Source of the DNA: Halopseudomonas nanhaiensis
GTDB taxonomy: Bacteria; Pseudomonadota; Gammaproteobacteria; Pseudomonadales; Pseudomonadaceae
DNA length: 64,000 nt
Direction of reading: 5' to 3'
Assembly (NCBI RefSeq): GCF_020025155.1
Contig: NZ_CP073751.1
Coordinates: 2,232,001-2,296,000 of the forward strand
In this document: piece after piece, positions 8,712-17,232 of the stretch
Position numbering within the stretch: position 1 is the first letter of the stretch
Layout: each line of letters begins with the position of its first letter
The notes under the pieces: model-generated
Databases searched by the model: none
What the model was told of the DNA's origin: nothing
Seen by the model: the letters and a program-made list of their open reading frames with translations, nothing else
Made by a program: the position numbers and the translations under genes

Positions 8712-9575
8712 ATGAATGCACCTGCTTGCAAACTTACCGGCCTCGCACTCGGCCTGCTGCTGTCTACCGCTGCGCTGGCTAACAACCCCACTCCACCCCC
8801 GACCGATCCGGGCGATGGCGGCGATTTCCCCGCCGTTTCCGACTTCAGCCGTTCCGGTCCGTTTGCGACTACCAGTGGCAATGAAGGTCCAAGCTGCACG
8901 ATCTACCGTCCTCGCACCCTCGGCGAAGCGGGCCGCGATCACCCGATCATCATCTGGGGTAATGGCACCGGCGCCTCGCCCAGCACCTATAGCGGCATTC
9001 TTACGCACTGGGCCAGCCATGGCTTCGTAGTGGCCGCCGCGCGTACCTCCAACGCAGGCTCTGGCGAGCAGATGATCGACTGCCTGGACTATCTGGTACA
9101 GCAGAACAACAGAAGCACCGGCACCTATGCCGGCAACCTGAACGTCAACCGGGTGGGCGCGGCGGGCCACTCCCAAGGCGGTGGTGGAACCATCATGGCC
9201 GGACAGGACAGCCGCATCACCGTGACTGCGCCGTTCCAGCCCTACACCATCGGGCTAGGCCATCGTTCGTCTTCGCAGAGCAACCAGAGCGGACCGATGT
9301 TTCTGATGACGGGAGGCAGCGACACCATCGCCAGCCCGACTCTGAATGCCGCACCGGTGTTCAACCGCGCGAATGTTCCGGTGTTCTGGGGCGAGCTCAA
9401 TGGCGCCAGCCACTTTGAGCCAGTTGGCAATGCCGGCGGCTATCGCGGTCCCTCCACTGCCTGGTTCCGTTTCCATCTGATGAACGACAGCAGCGCCCAG
9501 AGCACGTTCTACGGCAGCAACTGCGGTCTGTGCACAGACCGCAGCTGGACCGTCCGTCGCAAGGGCATCAACTGA
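8712..9575 (+). CDS. secreted PETase/dienelactone-hydrolase-like alpha/beta hydrolase, copy 1
   Basis: A 287-residue secreted hydrolase, start supported by GAAGG 9 nt upstream. Residues 1-23 form a Sec signal peptide ending ALA. A Pro-rich linker follows, then an alpha/beta hydrolase with nucleophile elbow GHSQGGGG (Ser154), GGSDTIASP (Asp204) and GASHFEPVGN (His234). The order and surroundings parallel the PETase/cutinase family: GWSMGGGG, ESDxxAP and NGGSHxC there. The aromatic wobble position reads FQPYT instead of APWDS, and the C-terminus has a CxxC pair (271/274) rather than the long PETase disulfide. I infer an extracellular ester hydrolase; polyester activity is not shown by sequence. 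Nearly identical in layout to the next two genes. Confidence 0.85.
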   Translation: MNAPACKLTGLALGLLLSTAALANNPTPPPTDPGDGGDFPAVSDFSRSGPFATTSGNEGPSCTIYRPRTLGEAGRDHPIIIWGNGTGASPSTYSGILTHWASHGFVVAAARTSNAGSGEQMIDCLDYLVQQNNRSTGTYAGNLNVNRVGAAGHSQGGGGTIMAGQDSRITVTAPFQPYTIGLGHRSSSQSNQSGPMFLMTGGSDTIASPTLNAAPVFNRANVPVFWGELNGASHFEPVGNAGGYRGPSTAWFRFHLMNDSSAQSTFYGSNCGLCTDRSWTVRRKGIN

Positions 9576-9602
9576 GCGAATCCCTGACGAGGTATTGGCA
9601 AG

Positions 9603-9633
9603 AAAACCGGCTGCCTTGGCAGCCGGTTTTTTT
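9603..9633 (+). terminator. intrinsic terminator after hydrolase copy 1
   Basis: AAACCGGCTGC-CTTG-GCAGCCGGTTT forms an 11-bp stem with a four-base loop followed by a T run. It closes the first hydrolase as a separate transcription unit. Confidence 0.9.
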
Positions 9634-9750
9634 ATGGCTGACGACCGCACCAGAGCGGCCAGGCCCCAGGACCAGCCGGGCACGATAAACCGACCATTGA
9701 TGATTAAAACTTCCTCATCTGAACGTTCTTGCAGTGTTGTTCCTTTTTTA

Positions 9751-9766
9751 ACCCGAATAGGCGAGT
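9751..9766 (+). promoter_or_regulatory. conserved upstream box, copy 2
   Basis: ACCCGAATAGGCGAGT, starting 121 bp before the second hydrolase. It differs from copy 3 at one position. A CTGGCTTAGCTATTGAA segment begins 64 bp further on; its TGG lines up with the equivalent GG of the other two promoters. Confidence 0.65.
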
Positions 9767-9871
9767 GAACCCGCCGCCCTCCGGCGTTACCTTGGCCCGG
9801 CGTCGACATTGCGGCTGGCTTAGCTATTGAACGGCGCGTCGTCCCACAACAAGTAAAAGAGAGAGACTACG

Positions 9872-10732
9872 ATGAAAGCACCCCTAATGAAGTACAGCGG
9901 CCTCACCCTGGGCCTGATGTTCTCGGCATGTGCGCTCGCAGGCAATCCCGATACAGGTGGTGGTGGTGATACCGGCACTGGCTTCCCTGGCGTTTCCAGC
10001 TTTTCCGCATCCGGTCCCTTCGCGACCACCAGTGGCAACGAAGGTCCCAGCTGCCGCGTCTATCGCCCCCGCACACTCGGCGCGGAAGGCCGTCAACACC
10101 CGATCATTATCTGGGGTAACGGCACGGGATCCTCGCCGACTACCTATGGCAGCCTGCTGGAGCACTGGGCCAGCCATGGCTTCGTGGTAGCAGCGGCGCG
10201 CACTTCCAACGCCGGTTCGGGTCGCGAGATGATTGCCTGCCTCGACTATCTTGTAGAGCAGAACGGCCGCAGCTTCGGCACCTATTCCGGTAATCTCAAC
10301 GTCAACCGCGTGGCCACTGCCGGCCATTCGCAGGGCGGCGGCGGCAGCATCATGGCTGGCCAGGACAGCCGTGTCACCGTCACCGCGCCGTTCCAACCCT
10401 ACACCATCGGGCTGGGTCACCGCTCATCTTCGCAGAGCAACCAGAACGGCCCGATGTTCCTGATGACCGGTGGCAGCGATACCATCGCCAGCCCGACCCT
10501 GAACGCCGCCCCGGTCTTCCGTCGCGCCAACGTCCCGGTTTTCTGGGGTGAGCGCCGTGGCGCCAGTCACTTTGAACCGGTCGGCAACGGCGGCGACTAC
10601 CGCGGCCCGTCCACTGCCTGGATGCGTTTCCACCTGATGGATGATCAGAGCGCAGAATCCACTTTCTATGGAAGCGGTTGCGAACTGTGCACTGACTTCC
10701 GCTGGGACGTCGAGCGCAAGGGCATCAATTGA
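9872..10732 (+). CDS. secreted PETase/dienelactone-hydrolase-like alpha/beta hydrolase, copy 2
   Basis: A 286-residue paralogue of the gene at 8712, preceded by AAAGAGAGAGA. The signal peptide ends near ALA (residues 21-23), and the linker is a Gly/Thr run rather than the Pro-rich linker of its neighbours. The catalytic set is Ser153 (GHSQG), Asp203 (GGSDT) and His233 (ASHFEP). WGNGTGSSP (residues 81-89) probably forms the oxyanion-hole loop. By eye the two mature domains are about four-fifths identical, with changes concentrated in the N-terminal linker and surface segments. The C-terminal CELC pair is kept. It has its own box and terminator, so dosage or differential control, not an operon, explains the tandem layout. 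Confidence 0.85.
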   Translation: MKAPLMKYSGLTLGLMFSACALAGNPDTGGGGDTGTGFPGVSSFSASGPFATTSGNEGPSCRVYRPRTLGAEGRQHPIIIWGNGTGSSPTTYGSLLEHWASHGFVVAAARTSNAGSGREMIACLDYLVEQNGRSFGTYSGNLNVNRVATAGHSQGGGGSIMAGQDSRVTVTAPFQPYTIGLGHRSSSQSNQNGPMFLMTGGSDTIASPTLNAAPVFRRANVPVFWGERRGASHFEPVGNGGDYRGPSTAWMRFHLMDDQSAESTFYGSGCELCTDFRWDVERKGIN

Positions 10733-10754
10733 TCCCGTAGCGGGTCAGCTCCGA

Positions 10755-10782
10755 GCCGGCGACGGAAGTCGCCGGCTTTTTT
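10755..10782 (+). terminator. intrinsic terminator after hydrolase copy 2
   Basis: GCCGGCGAC-GGAA-GTCGCCGGC makes a 9-bp GC-rich stem with a GGAA tetraloop and is followed by six T residues. Confidence 0.92.
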
Positions 10783-10848
10783 GTGGATCAAAACAATATG
10801 AGAACGATATCGGTATGATTCTATATATTTGATTTGTATGGATATTTC

Positions 10849-10864
10849 ACCCGAATAGGTGAGT
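10849..10864 (+). promoter_or_regulatory. conserved upstream box, copy 3
   Basis: ACCCGAATAGGTGAGT, starting 122 bp before ATG 10971. The core ACCC-GAAT-AGGT is close to an interrupted palindrome (ACCC...GGGT), and the version at 44418 completes it. Confidence 0.65.
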
Positions 10865-10913
10865 GCCCGTGCCGCATGGCGACACTAGGGTAACCGGGTG
10901 CCGAGCACTGAAG

Positions 10914-10930
10914 TTGGATTCACCATTGCG
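10914..10930 (+). promoter_or_regulatory. possible sigma-54 type -24/-12 promoter
   Basis: TTGGATTCACCATTGCG keeps GG-N10-GC spacing (GG at 10916-10917, GC at 10928-10929), as required by RpoN. It lies 67 bp after the upstream box and 55 bp before the start codon. The corresponding sequences of copies 1 and 2 keep GG but deviate at -12, so this is tentative. Confidence 0.35.
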
Positions 10931-10970
10931 CTCTGTCATGGATCTACAACAATTCCAATCTAGAGAGAAC

Positions 10971-11834
10971 ATGATGAAATCACCCCTGTTCACCTTGTCC
11001 GGCCTTGCGCTCGGGTTGCTTGTCTCCACCACCGCCTTCGCAGGAAACCCCACCCCCCCGCCGACCGGGGAAGTCGAATCCGGCTTTCCAGCGGTAGCGG
11101 ACTTTGCTGCCCGTGGACCCTTCTCCACAACCAACGAGCGCCAGGGCACAGGGTGCCAGGTCTACAGGCCCTCGACACTTGGCGAGAACGACCTGGACCA
11201 TCCCGTCATCATCTGGGGCAACGGCACCGGCGGATCCCCGAGCACTTACGCGGATCTGCTCGATCATTGGGCAAGTCATGGCTTCGTCGTCGCTGCGGCC
11301 ACCACATCGGACGCGGGCAGCGGCCAGGAAATGCTCGCCTGCCTGGACCGTCTGGAAACGCTCAACGGACTCAGCAGCGGCGCTTACGCTGGCAATCTCA
11401 ACCTGAACAGAGTCGGTTCTTCCGGGCACTCCCAGGGCGGCGGCGGCTCGCTAATGGCTGGCCAGGACAGCCGAATCACCGCGACTGCGCCATTCCAGCC
11501 TTACGTGCTTGGCCTGGGCCACGAGACCTCGTCGCAGAGCAACCAGAACGGTCCGATGTTCCTGATGACCGGCAGCAACGATACGCTAGCGGGGCCGACC
11601 CTGAACGGTCGACCGGTATTCCGTAACGCCAATGTTCCGGTGTTCTGGGGCAACCTCGATGGCGTCGGACATTTCGAGCCGGTTGGGGACGGCGGTGGGT
11701 ATCGGGGGCCTTCTACGGCGTGGTATCGCTTCCACCTGATGGGCGATTCCAACGCAGAAAGCACCTTCTATGGCTCGAACTGCGAGTTGTGCACCGACTC
11801 CGATTGGGACGTGCAGAAGAAGGGCATCCAATAA
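10971..11834 (+). CDS. secreted PETase/dienelactone-hydrolase-like alpha/beta hydrolase, copy 3
   Basis: The third paralogue, 287 residues from ATG 10971 (or 10974), where AGAGAGA precedes the start; the open frame runs 108 nt further up but covers the promoter. The signal peptide ends AFA. The catalytic set is Ser154 (GHSQG), Asp204 (GSNDT) and His234 (GHFEP). It is the most divergent copy: the GASH motif becomes GVGH, Arg becomes Thr in the segment after VVAAA, and FQPYTIG becomes FQPYVLG. These changes fall around the presumed active-site rim and could shift substrate range. CELC near the C-terminus is retained. Product localisation is expected to be periplasmic or extracellular. Confidence 0.85.
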   Translation: MMKSPLFTLSGLALGLLVSTTAFAGNPTPPPTGEVESGFPAVADFAARGPFSTTNERQGTGCQVYRPSTLGENDLDHPVIIWGNGTGGSPSTYADLLDHWASHGFVVAAATTSDAGSGQEMLACLDRLETLNGLSSGAYAGNLNLNRVGSSGHSQGGGGSLMAGQDSRITATAPFQPYVLGLGHETSSQSNQNGPMFLMTGSNDTLAGPTLNGRPVFRNANVPVFWGNLDGVGHFEPVGDGGGYRGPSTAWYRFHLMGDSNAESTFYGSNCELCTDSDWDVQKKGIQ

Positions 11835-11869
11835 GCCACACGGTTGCCTCCTGAACACCGTCCACGAAC

Positions 11870-11899
11870 GGGCCGCAGCCGCAAGGCGCGGCCCTTTTT
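11870..11899 (+). terminator. intrinsic terminator after hydrolase copy 3
   Basis: GGGCCGC and GCGGCCC form a 7-bp stem around an 11-nt loop, followed by TTTTT. Confidence 0.8.
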
Positions 11900-11985
11900 C
11901 GTGACGGAACCCAACGCTTGCCTTGCCGCGCGGCGGGATTTGCACTACAACCAGACGCTCTGCCTTGCTCTGCATAAGGAATACA

Positions 11986-12744
11986 ATGAACACCATCACC
12001 AAAGTCGCCCTGGTCACCGGCGCCGGCACCGGTATCGGCCGGTCCACGGCCCTCGCTCTGCTTCGGGCAGGCTATAAAGTAGTACTGGCCGGCCGACGTA
12101 TCGCGGCTCTGGAGGAGACGGCACGGCAGGCAGGCGAGTTGGCAGTCCATACCCTTTGCGTGGTAACCAATGTCGGCGATCCGGAATCGGTCAGAGCACT
12201 GTTCGCGACGCTCGAGGAGCGCTTCGGGCGACTGGACGTGCTGTTCAACAACGCCGGTACCGGCGCCCCACCCCTTCCGCTTGAAGAGTTGTCTTATGAG
12301 CAGTGGAAAGCCGTGGTCGACACCAACCTGACCGGCGCTTTCCTGTGTACGCAGCAGGCGTTTCGCATGATGAAAAAGCAGGATCCGATGGGAGGGCGCA
12401 TCATCAACAACGGCTCGATATCCGCCCATGCCCCGCGGCCGAACTCCGCGCCTTACACGTCGACCAAGCACGCCATGACCGGTCTGACCAAGTCAACTTC
12501 GCTGGATGGGCGCCAGTACAACATTGCCTGCGGACAGATCGACATCGGCAATGCTGCGACCGACATGGCCGCTCCCATGCAGCGCGGTGTGCCGCAAGCG
12601 CATGGTGTCATTGCGCCGGAGCCGGTGATGGATGTCGAGGACGTCGCCAATGCGGTGGTGCATATGGCCGGCCTGCCACTGGCAAGCAACATTCAGTTCA
12701 TGACCATCATGGCGACGAAAATGCCCTTCATCGGTCGGGGCTGA
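11986..12744 (+). CDS. short-chain dehydrogenase/reductase
   Basis: A 252-residue classical SDR, taken from ATG 11986 with AAGGA 5 nt upstream. It has the cofactor-binding [10 protein letters not shown] (residues 10-19), the NNAG motif, and Ser plus the YTSTK active-site block in the expected order. The AGRR segment after the second strand favours NADP(H). The substrate cannot be told; the sequence resembles SDRs annotated loosely as glucose/ribitol or 3-oxoacyl reductases. Position directly after the hydrolase array, with a terminator between, may be coincidental. It converges on the lipoprotein hydrolase gene. Confidence 0.88.
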   Translation: MNTITKVALVTGAGTGIGRSTALALLRAGYKVVLAGRRIAALEETARQAGELAVHTLCVVTNVGDPESVRALFATLEERFGRLDVLFNNAGTGAPPLPLEELSYEQWKAVVDTNLTGAFLCTQQAFRMMKKQDPMGGRIINNGSISAHAPRPNSAPYTSTKHAMTGLTKSTSLDGRQYNIACGQIDIGNAATDMAAPMQRGVPQAHGVIAPEPVMDVEDVANAVVHMAGLPLASNIQFMTIMATKMPFIGRG

Positions 12745-12758
12745 CAGCATCCAAAAAA

Positions 12759-12782
12759 AGACCCGGCGCAAGGCCGGGTCTT
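12759..12782. terminator. bidirectional intrinsic terminator
   Basis: AAGACCCGGC-GCAA-GGCCGGGTCTT, with an A run before and T-rich sequence after, lies between the convergent SDR and lipoprotein hydrolase genes and can serve both. Confidence 0.9.
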
Positions 12783-12799
12783 ACTTTTCCGCGATCGAC

Positions 12800-14665
12800 T
12801 TACTGCGCGTTGCGTTCGATGAACGAAAGCAGCGGCCCGATGACGTTGTTGGTCTCATCGTTATCGGCGGTCAGCACGTCGTTATGCGAATAGCCTTCAC
12901 TGATGTAGACCTCGAAGCCGCCTTCGGCACCGCCAAACTGCGGAAAGGCGCTCAGATCTGCCGCGCCACTGAGCATTCTTGGGGTGCCCACCTCACAACT
13001 TTGTGCCGCACACGGGGCTATCGAATTGGCTATTCCGCGCCAGGAGCCAGGCAACGGAGCCAGACCGTTACTGCCGCCGAAGGCGATGACCGGAATATCG
13101 ATACTCCTCGCCTGGGTCTGATTGACGATGTCCGACCGGCCACGCCCACCCAACTCGACCGGCAACGATAACGCGCTGGTGTCCAGGCCGAGATTGGCGC
13201 CGCCAGTGCTGCCATTGCCAAGGGTCAGACCGGTTGATGGATAATACCAGTCGCTGAAATTGCTCGGATCGGCGTAGAACGCCGGTGTAAGCCGTCCCAG
13301 ATTGGTCGGCTCGACCTCCTGCCCCCAGTAGCGTGGCGTGGTCAGCATCGACGAAGGCGCCGGGCCATTGTCGTTCAATACCGACGCTGGCAGCGGCTGG
13401 TCGTTATCCAGCCACTCAAGCAACCCTTCGGCGTTCAGCGTGCCGGGCGCACCAATCGAGATGGCGTAGAACACGGGGCTGTCCGAGTTATCGTCATCCT
13501 GGAAGGTACCGACCGAGCTACCCGCGGTCACCGGCACGGGCCGGTCATTGAAATTCGCCACCTGCTGATAGACGCTGTTGGTACGACCGTTGCGGTCCTC
13601 GCCGAATGCCCTCTGCAGCAGCGCCTGGCTGCCGTTGATGGTTTCTTCAACGGCCATCTGCAGACCCGACACTTCCGTCGAGGCGACCTGCCGAGGACCC
13701 AGGCCCGGCGCGACGATGTACGCCGGGCCACCGGCGGTGGCCGCTGCGTACATCCCTCCGTCCGCTGCCGCGATAACTGCATCCAGATCAGCGTCGCTTG
13801 GCGCGGCGGTGGAGACCGAGCTGCCGGTGCCTTCGAACAACACCATGCCCCGCAGCTTGGCAAAGCCGGGCTCCTGCGCGCCTTCGTAGCTCAGATTGAA
13901 ATCGGTGGCAGCGTAGCGCGTCACGAATCCTGCGCCGGCAGAATGGCCGCCCAGGAACACATTGCCATTGCGGGCAGTTTCGCGCGCCCGCTCGACCACT
14001 GCATCGATGTCGAAGGAGTGCACCTGCGGCGACCAGTTGGCCATGAAAGGCACGTCAGCCTGATCGTAAAAAACCGCACGGCGGTCCAGCTCCGGAGACA
14101 ACTCCAGACCCAGTTCGTCGCCATACAGGAAGTCGACCGCGATCTCCGGGTCCCCTTCGCGTTCAGCCACATCCAGCCCATCGGTATCTTCAAGCAACGT
14201 CGAGCGGCGCTCGAATCCCCACACCTCGACCACCATGTCCTGAGCTGCTGCGCGCTCCATCAGGTTTTCTGCCAGGCGCAGATAGTTGTGCGATCCGCCC
14301 AGAGTGCCGGGTACCGCAACCAGAATGGCGTCCGGCTGACGGTCACTCTGATCGGCGAGCGCATAGCGAACGTACAGCGCCTTGTTCAGATCAGCGTCAG
14401 CACCAAGGTGCGTAACGAGCCTGGGATTGCTCACCGAAACGCCCGGTGTGCCGGGTGTGTTGGCGGGCGTGGCCTCACTGGGTAGCTCGAAGCGCTCGAC
14501 GCACATCGCGTTGACCCGCACTGCGCTGTCCGAATCGCCACAACCCTGTGTCACCGGCGGTGGTGGATCATTGGACGAATCGCCGCCAATGCAGGCAGCC
14601 AGAGCCAGAGAAGCCGCGAAAATGATGGAACCACGAACCGCAAGAGACAGCTGAGTGGGTTGCAT
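12800..14665 (-). CDS. alpha/beta hydrolase-like lipoprotein
   Basis: A 621-residue lipoprotein read from ATG 14665, which has AGGAG at the right distance; a longer frame to 14899 lacks support. The signal peptide ends LAAC (Cys25), followed by a GGDSSNDPPPP tether. The likely nucleophile elbow is GGHSAGAGF (Ser242 in GHSAG). Upstream, VAVPGTLGG probably forms the oxyanion loop, and a GYSHNDVL block near the C-terminus offers the catalytic His. The size and motif fit a group of large alpha/beta hydrolase lipoproteins of marine gammaproteobacteria that I cannot tie to a characterised enzyme. It is divergent from a QsdR-type regulator gene at 15020. Inferred role: surface or periplasmic ester hydrolysis. 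Confidence 0.75.
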   Translation of the reverse strand: MQPTQLSLAVRGSIIFAASLALAACIGGDSSNDPPPPVTQGCGDSDSAVRVNAMCVERFELPSEATPANTPGTPGVSVSNPRLVTHLGADADLNKALYVRYALADQSDRQPDAILVAVPGTLGGSHNYLRLAENLMERAAAQDMVVEVWGFERRSTLLEDTDGLDVAEREGDPEIAVDFLYGDELGLELSPELDRRAVFYDQADVPFMANWSPQVHSFDIDAVVERARETARNGNVFLGGHSAGAGFVTRYAATDFNLSYEGAQEPGFAKLRGMVLFEGTGSSVSTAAPSDADLDAVIAAADGGMYAAATAGGPAYIVAPGLGPRQVASTEVSGLQMAVEETINGSQALLQRAFGEDRNGRTNSVYQQVANFNDRPVPVTAGSSVGTFQDDDNSDSPVFYAISIGAPGTLNAEGLLEWLDNDQPLPASVLNDNGPAPSSMLTTPRYWGQEVEPTNLGRLTPAFYADPSNFSDWYYPSTGLTLGNGSTGGANLGLDTSALSLPVELGGRGRSDIVNQTQARSIDIPVIAFGGSNGLAPLPGSWRGIANSIAPCAAQSCEVGTPRMLSGAADLSAFPQFGGAEGGFEVYISEGYSHNDVLTADNDETNNVIGPLLSFIERNAQ

Positions 14666-15019
14666 GAGGATCTCCTGACCCGGCCTGCCGGGCTTGTTGT
14701 TATTGTCAAAGCGACGCAAAGGCATCTCCCTGACCCTAGCAAGCGATCGGCAGCGCAACTTGAACGTGTTTGTGGTGGCAGCGTCAATCGCCCGAACATT
14801 CAGCAGACCGATGTCAACGCATTGACACCCGATCATCGAACTGTCTCGCCAAGAGGCAAAATTGACAGTGAAGTCGAAAGGTGTAACAGCTGGTTGCAAA
14901 CGCTCTGCTTAGACCTTCGTCTTATACATGAACCACTGACAAGACACTTCTCTTCTTGGTATCGCTCGGGCTACCATAGCGCCTGGTTATTTCTCCCGGC
15001 TCTCGAATAGGCAATCAAT
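14666..15019. other. intergenic region between lipoprotein hydrolase and TetR gene
   Basis: A 354-bp divergent region with no convincing gene. It holds the inverted repeat at 14958-14976 and a CGAATAGGC nonamer at 15004-15012 that is identical to the centre of the hydrolase box copy 2, here overlapping the regulator's translation start region. Confidence 0.6.
14958..14976. promoter_or_regulatory. inverted repeat, possible operator of the TetR regulator
   Basis: TGGTA-N9-TACCA is a 5-bp perfect inverted repeat 44-62 bp upstream of the regulator start and in the space shared with the divergent hydrolase gene. Short, so only suggestive. Confidence 0.3.
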
Positions 15020-15640
15020 ATGAGCAACCAGACCCCATTGGCAATGGCCCTGTCCCAACGCAAATCTGATGAACGCGCTACTCCGCTGAGTGCGTTCAAG
15101 ATGGCTCGTCGCTGGTGGCTCGAAGGACGGCGTCTCAACCTGTCACTGCTGGCAGAGGAGCTGGATGTGGGGCGAGCAACTCTGATGCGCTGGGTAGGCA
15201 ACAAGGATCTGCTGATGGGGGAGATACTCTGGTCGCTCTACCGAAACATCTACGATGAGGCTATTGCCCGGGCCGAGACGGATCCGGACCTGACCGGCAT
15301 CGACTATCTGACCCAGATCTACACGGACATCAATGTTGCCCTGATCGAAGCGCGCCCCATGCATGATTTTCTGCGCAACGAGCCGCAATGGGGTCTGCAA
15401 CTGCTGACGTCGAACGTGTCGGGGTTGCAGCAGCGGCTGGTCGACACCTGGACCAAGATGTTCGAAAAGGAAATACGTGCAGGTCGGATCAATCCGGAGA
15501 TGGATGCTGAAAGTCTGGCGTACTTCATCGTTCGCATCGGTGAAGGCGCTATCTACTGCGACCTCATCTGTGGACGCACGCCCGACCCGGCCCCGGCGTC
15601 CCAGGCGTTCCGCCTGCTGGTCAACGGTCACTGCAACTAG
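15020..15640 (+). CDS. QsdR-type TetR family regulator
   Basis: A 206-residue regulator. The N-terminus contains an HTH (LNLSLLAEELDVGRATLMRWVG, written in part), where RATLMRWVGNKDLL is typical of the QsdR-like subgroup of TetR proteins whose recognition helix is degenerate. The C-terminal ligand domain contains YFIVRIGEGAIYCDLICGR, conserved in that group. QsdR of Rhodococcus controls a lactonase, whereas proteobacterial relatives have mostly unknown ligands. It is divergent from the hydrolase lipoprotein and may control it. The last 4 nt overlap the end of the convergent rstB-like gene. Confidence 0.75.
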   Translation: MSNQTPLAMALSQRKSDERATPLSAFKMARRWWLEGRRLNLSLLAEELDVGRATLMRWVGNKDLLMGEILWSLYRNIYDEAIARAETDPDLTGIDYLTQIYTDINVALIEARPMHDFLRNEPQWGLQLLTSNVSGLQQRLVDTWTKMFEKEIRAGRINPEMDAESLAYFIVRIGEGAIYCDLICGRTPDPAPASQAFRLLVNGHCN

Positions 15641-17232
15641 GATCGCCGCGCTGGCCAGTCCAGAATGAAGGCCGCCCCGCCAAGCACCCGCGACTGCTCG
15701 GCGCGGGCGCGGCCCTGGTGCCAGAAGAGCACCCTGCGCACGATCGAAAGACCCAGACCATAACCGCCTGATGCGCGGGTACGGCTGTCATCCAGCCGCA
15801 GGAAGGGCGTGAATATCCGCTCACGATAGGCTTCGGGGATGCCGGGTCCATCATCCTCCACCGACACTCGACAGCGCCCGTGCTCGACCCGCGTAGTTAC
15901 CAGTATCTGTCCAGTGGCGTGTCGTATTGCATTGCTCACCAGATTGGCAACGGCGCGCTGCAGGTACCGCGGCTCGGCGTCCACCTGAGTGCCACGCCCT
16001 TGGGTCTGATCATTATGCTCAAGCCTGATCACGCCACTCAGCGGGCTCAGCTCAGCGATGACCTGCTCGACCAGAGCCGGAACGTCGATCGGTACCAGGG
16101 TCAGGGCCGGAGCGCCCTGCTCCAGACGCGCGTAGGTGAGAATTTCGTCGACCAGCATGTCGAGCTCACTGAGATCGCCGTCCATCCCGTCCAGGTAACG
16201 CTTGCGGTCTTCATCGGTGCCGGCCGTTTCAACCATCTCCAGACCGAAGCGCAGCCGTGCCACGGGTGTACGCAATTCGTGGGAGACCGCGCCAATCATT
16301 TCCCGCTGCAGGCGCATCAGCCGCTGCAGGTGGCTGGCCATGTCATTGAACGCACGCGACAGACGCCCGACCGAATCCTGCCCCGCCGTGCTTACCCGGG
16401 CATCAAGATTGCCGCGGGTGATGTGCGAAGCCGCGGATTCGAGTGTGCGTAAACGCTGCTCCAGCTGGCGCACCAGCAGATATATGAACAGTCCGCTCAG
16501 GGTCAGCACCAGCAGCCCGGTCAGCAGTAGCAATTGCGGGGGGTATGGATCCATTCGGTACAGCGGCCCGAGGCCGAGCACCCAGTTGGTATTGGGAATC
16601 TTCACATAAAGCAGCACCGAATCACCTTCAGGCCCCAACGCCATGACGGTGTCGCTCTCCTCCAGCCTGCGCCGCTGATCCAGGTCCAGATCGCCGTTAT
16701 CGATCGGTGTCAGATGCAGCGGATAGCCGAACCCCTTCTGCCGTCGCAACTGCTGCAGGCGTTCCGGCATTGCCGCTTCCGGGTAGCGCACCAGTTCATC
16801 GGTGATCAGGTAGAGTGTCGCCCGACCAAGCTGTTCCGATATGCGCTGGATGTCCGCGGTCAGCACCACCGACTCGGCCAGATCGACCATTGCGTAGACG
16901 CGAACCCTCGGTGGCGCCACTGGTCGCACCAGTACCTTGCCCTGGATCAAGCGTGCCCATTGGTTGGACTCCAGATCGAGCCGATCCAGCTGATCCAGCT
17001 CAAGCGGCACCCCGATGAGCCTCGACCAGGCCGCCAGCGCACGCAAGCGCTCGGCGTGATCCATGGGCTCTAGATTGTCGGCCATGAGGCGAAACGTGCC
17101 GCTGGCGATGCGCTCGCGATAATCTTCGGCTCGAGCTCCGTTGACCACCTGAATGATCAGCAGGCCGAGAAGCGATACGGTGACCAGCACTATCAGCATG
17201 CCACCGTAAATGCGAAAGAAGATCGAATTCAC
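15637..17232 (-). CDS. rstB: RstB-like sensor histidine kinase
   Basis: A 531-residue inner-membrane kinase. A first membrane segment spans about residues 8-27, a roughly 220-residue periplasmic sensor region follows, a second membrane segment (LLLLTGLLVLTLSGLFIYLL) is next, then HAMP. The dimerisation block is AVSHELRTPVARLRFGLEM with the phospho-accepting His, and the ATPase domain has N-box NLVSNAIRHA, VEDDGPGIP and GGYGLGLSIV. The resemblance to E. coli RstB is good in the H-box and ATPase domains; the sensor region is longer. The gene starts with GTG overlapping the rstA stop (GTGA), so the pair is translationally coupled. Confidence 0.88.
   Translation of the reverse strand: MNSIFFRIYGGMLIVLVTVSLLGLLIIQVVNGARAEDYRERIASGTFRLMADNLEPMDHAERLRALAAWSRLIGVPLELDQLDRLDLESNQWARLIQGKVLVRPVAPPRVRVYAMVDLAESVVLTADIQRISEQLGRATLYLITDELVRYPEAAMPERLQQLRRQKGFGYPLHLTPIDNGDLDLDQRRRLEESDTVMALGPEGDSVLLYVKIPNTNWVLGLGPLYRMDPYPPQLLLLTGLLVLTLSGLFIYLLVRQLEQRLRTLESAASHITRGNLDARVSTAGQDSVGRLSRAFNDMASHLQRLMRLQREMIGAVSHELRTPVARLRFGLEMVETAGTDEDRKRYLDGMDGDLSELDMLVDEILTYARLEQGAPALTLVPIDVPALVEQVIAELSPLSGVIRLEHNDQTQGRGTQVDAEPRYLQRAVANLVSNAIRHATGQILVTTRVEHGRCRVSVEDDGPGIPEAYRERIFTPFLRLDDSRTRASGGYGLGLSIVRRVLFWHQGRARAEQSRVLGGAAFILDWPARRS

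Noticed and set aside
9815..9831. sigma-54 promoter for the second tandem hydrolase
   Set aside because: Spacing is right but the -12 element reads TTGA instead of TTGC; not called as a separate feature.
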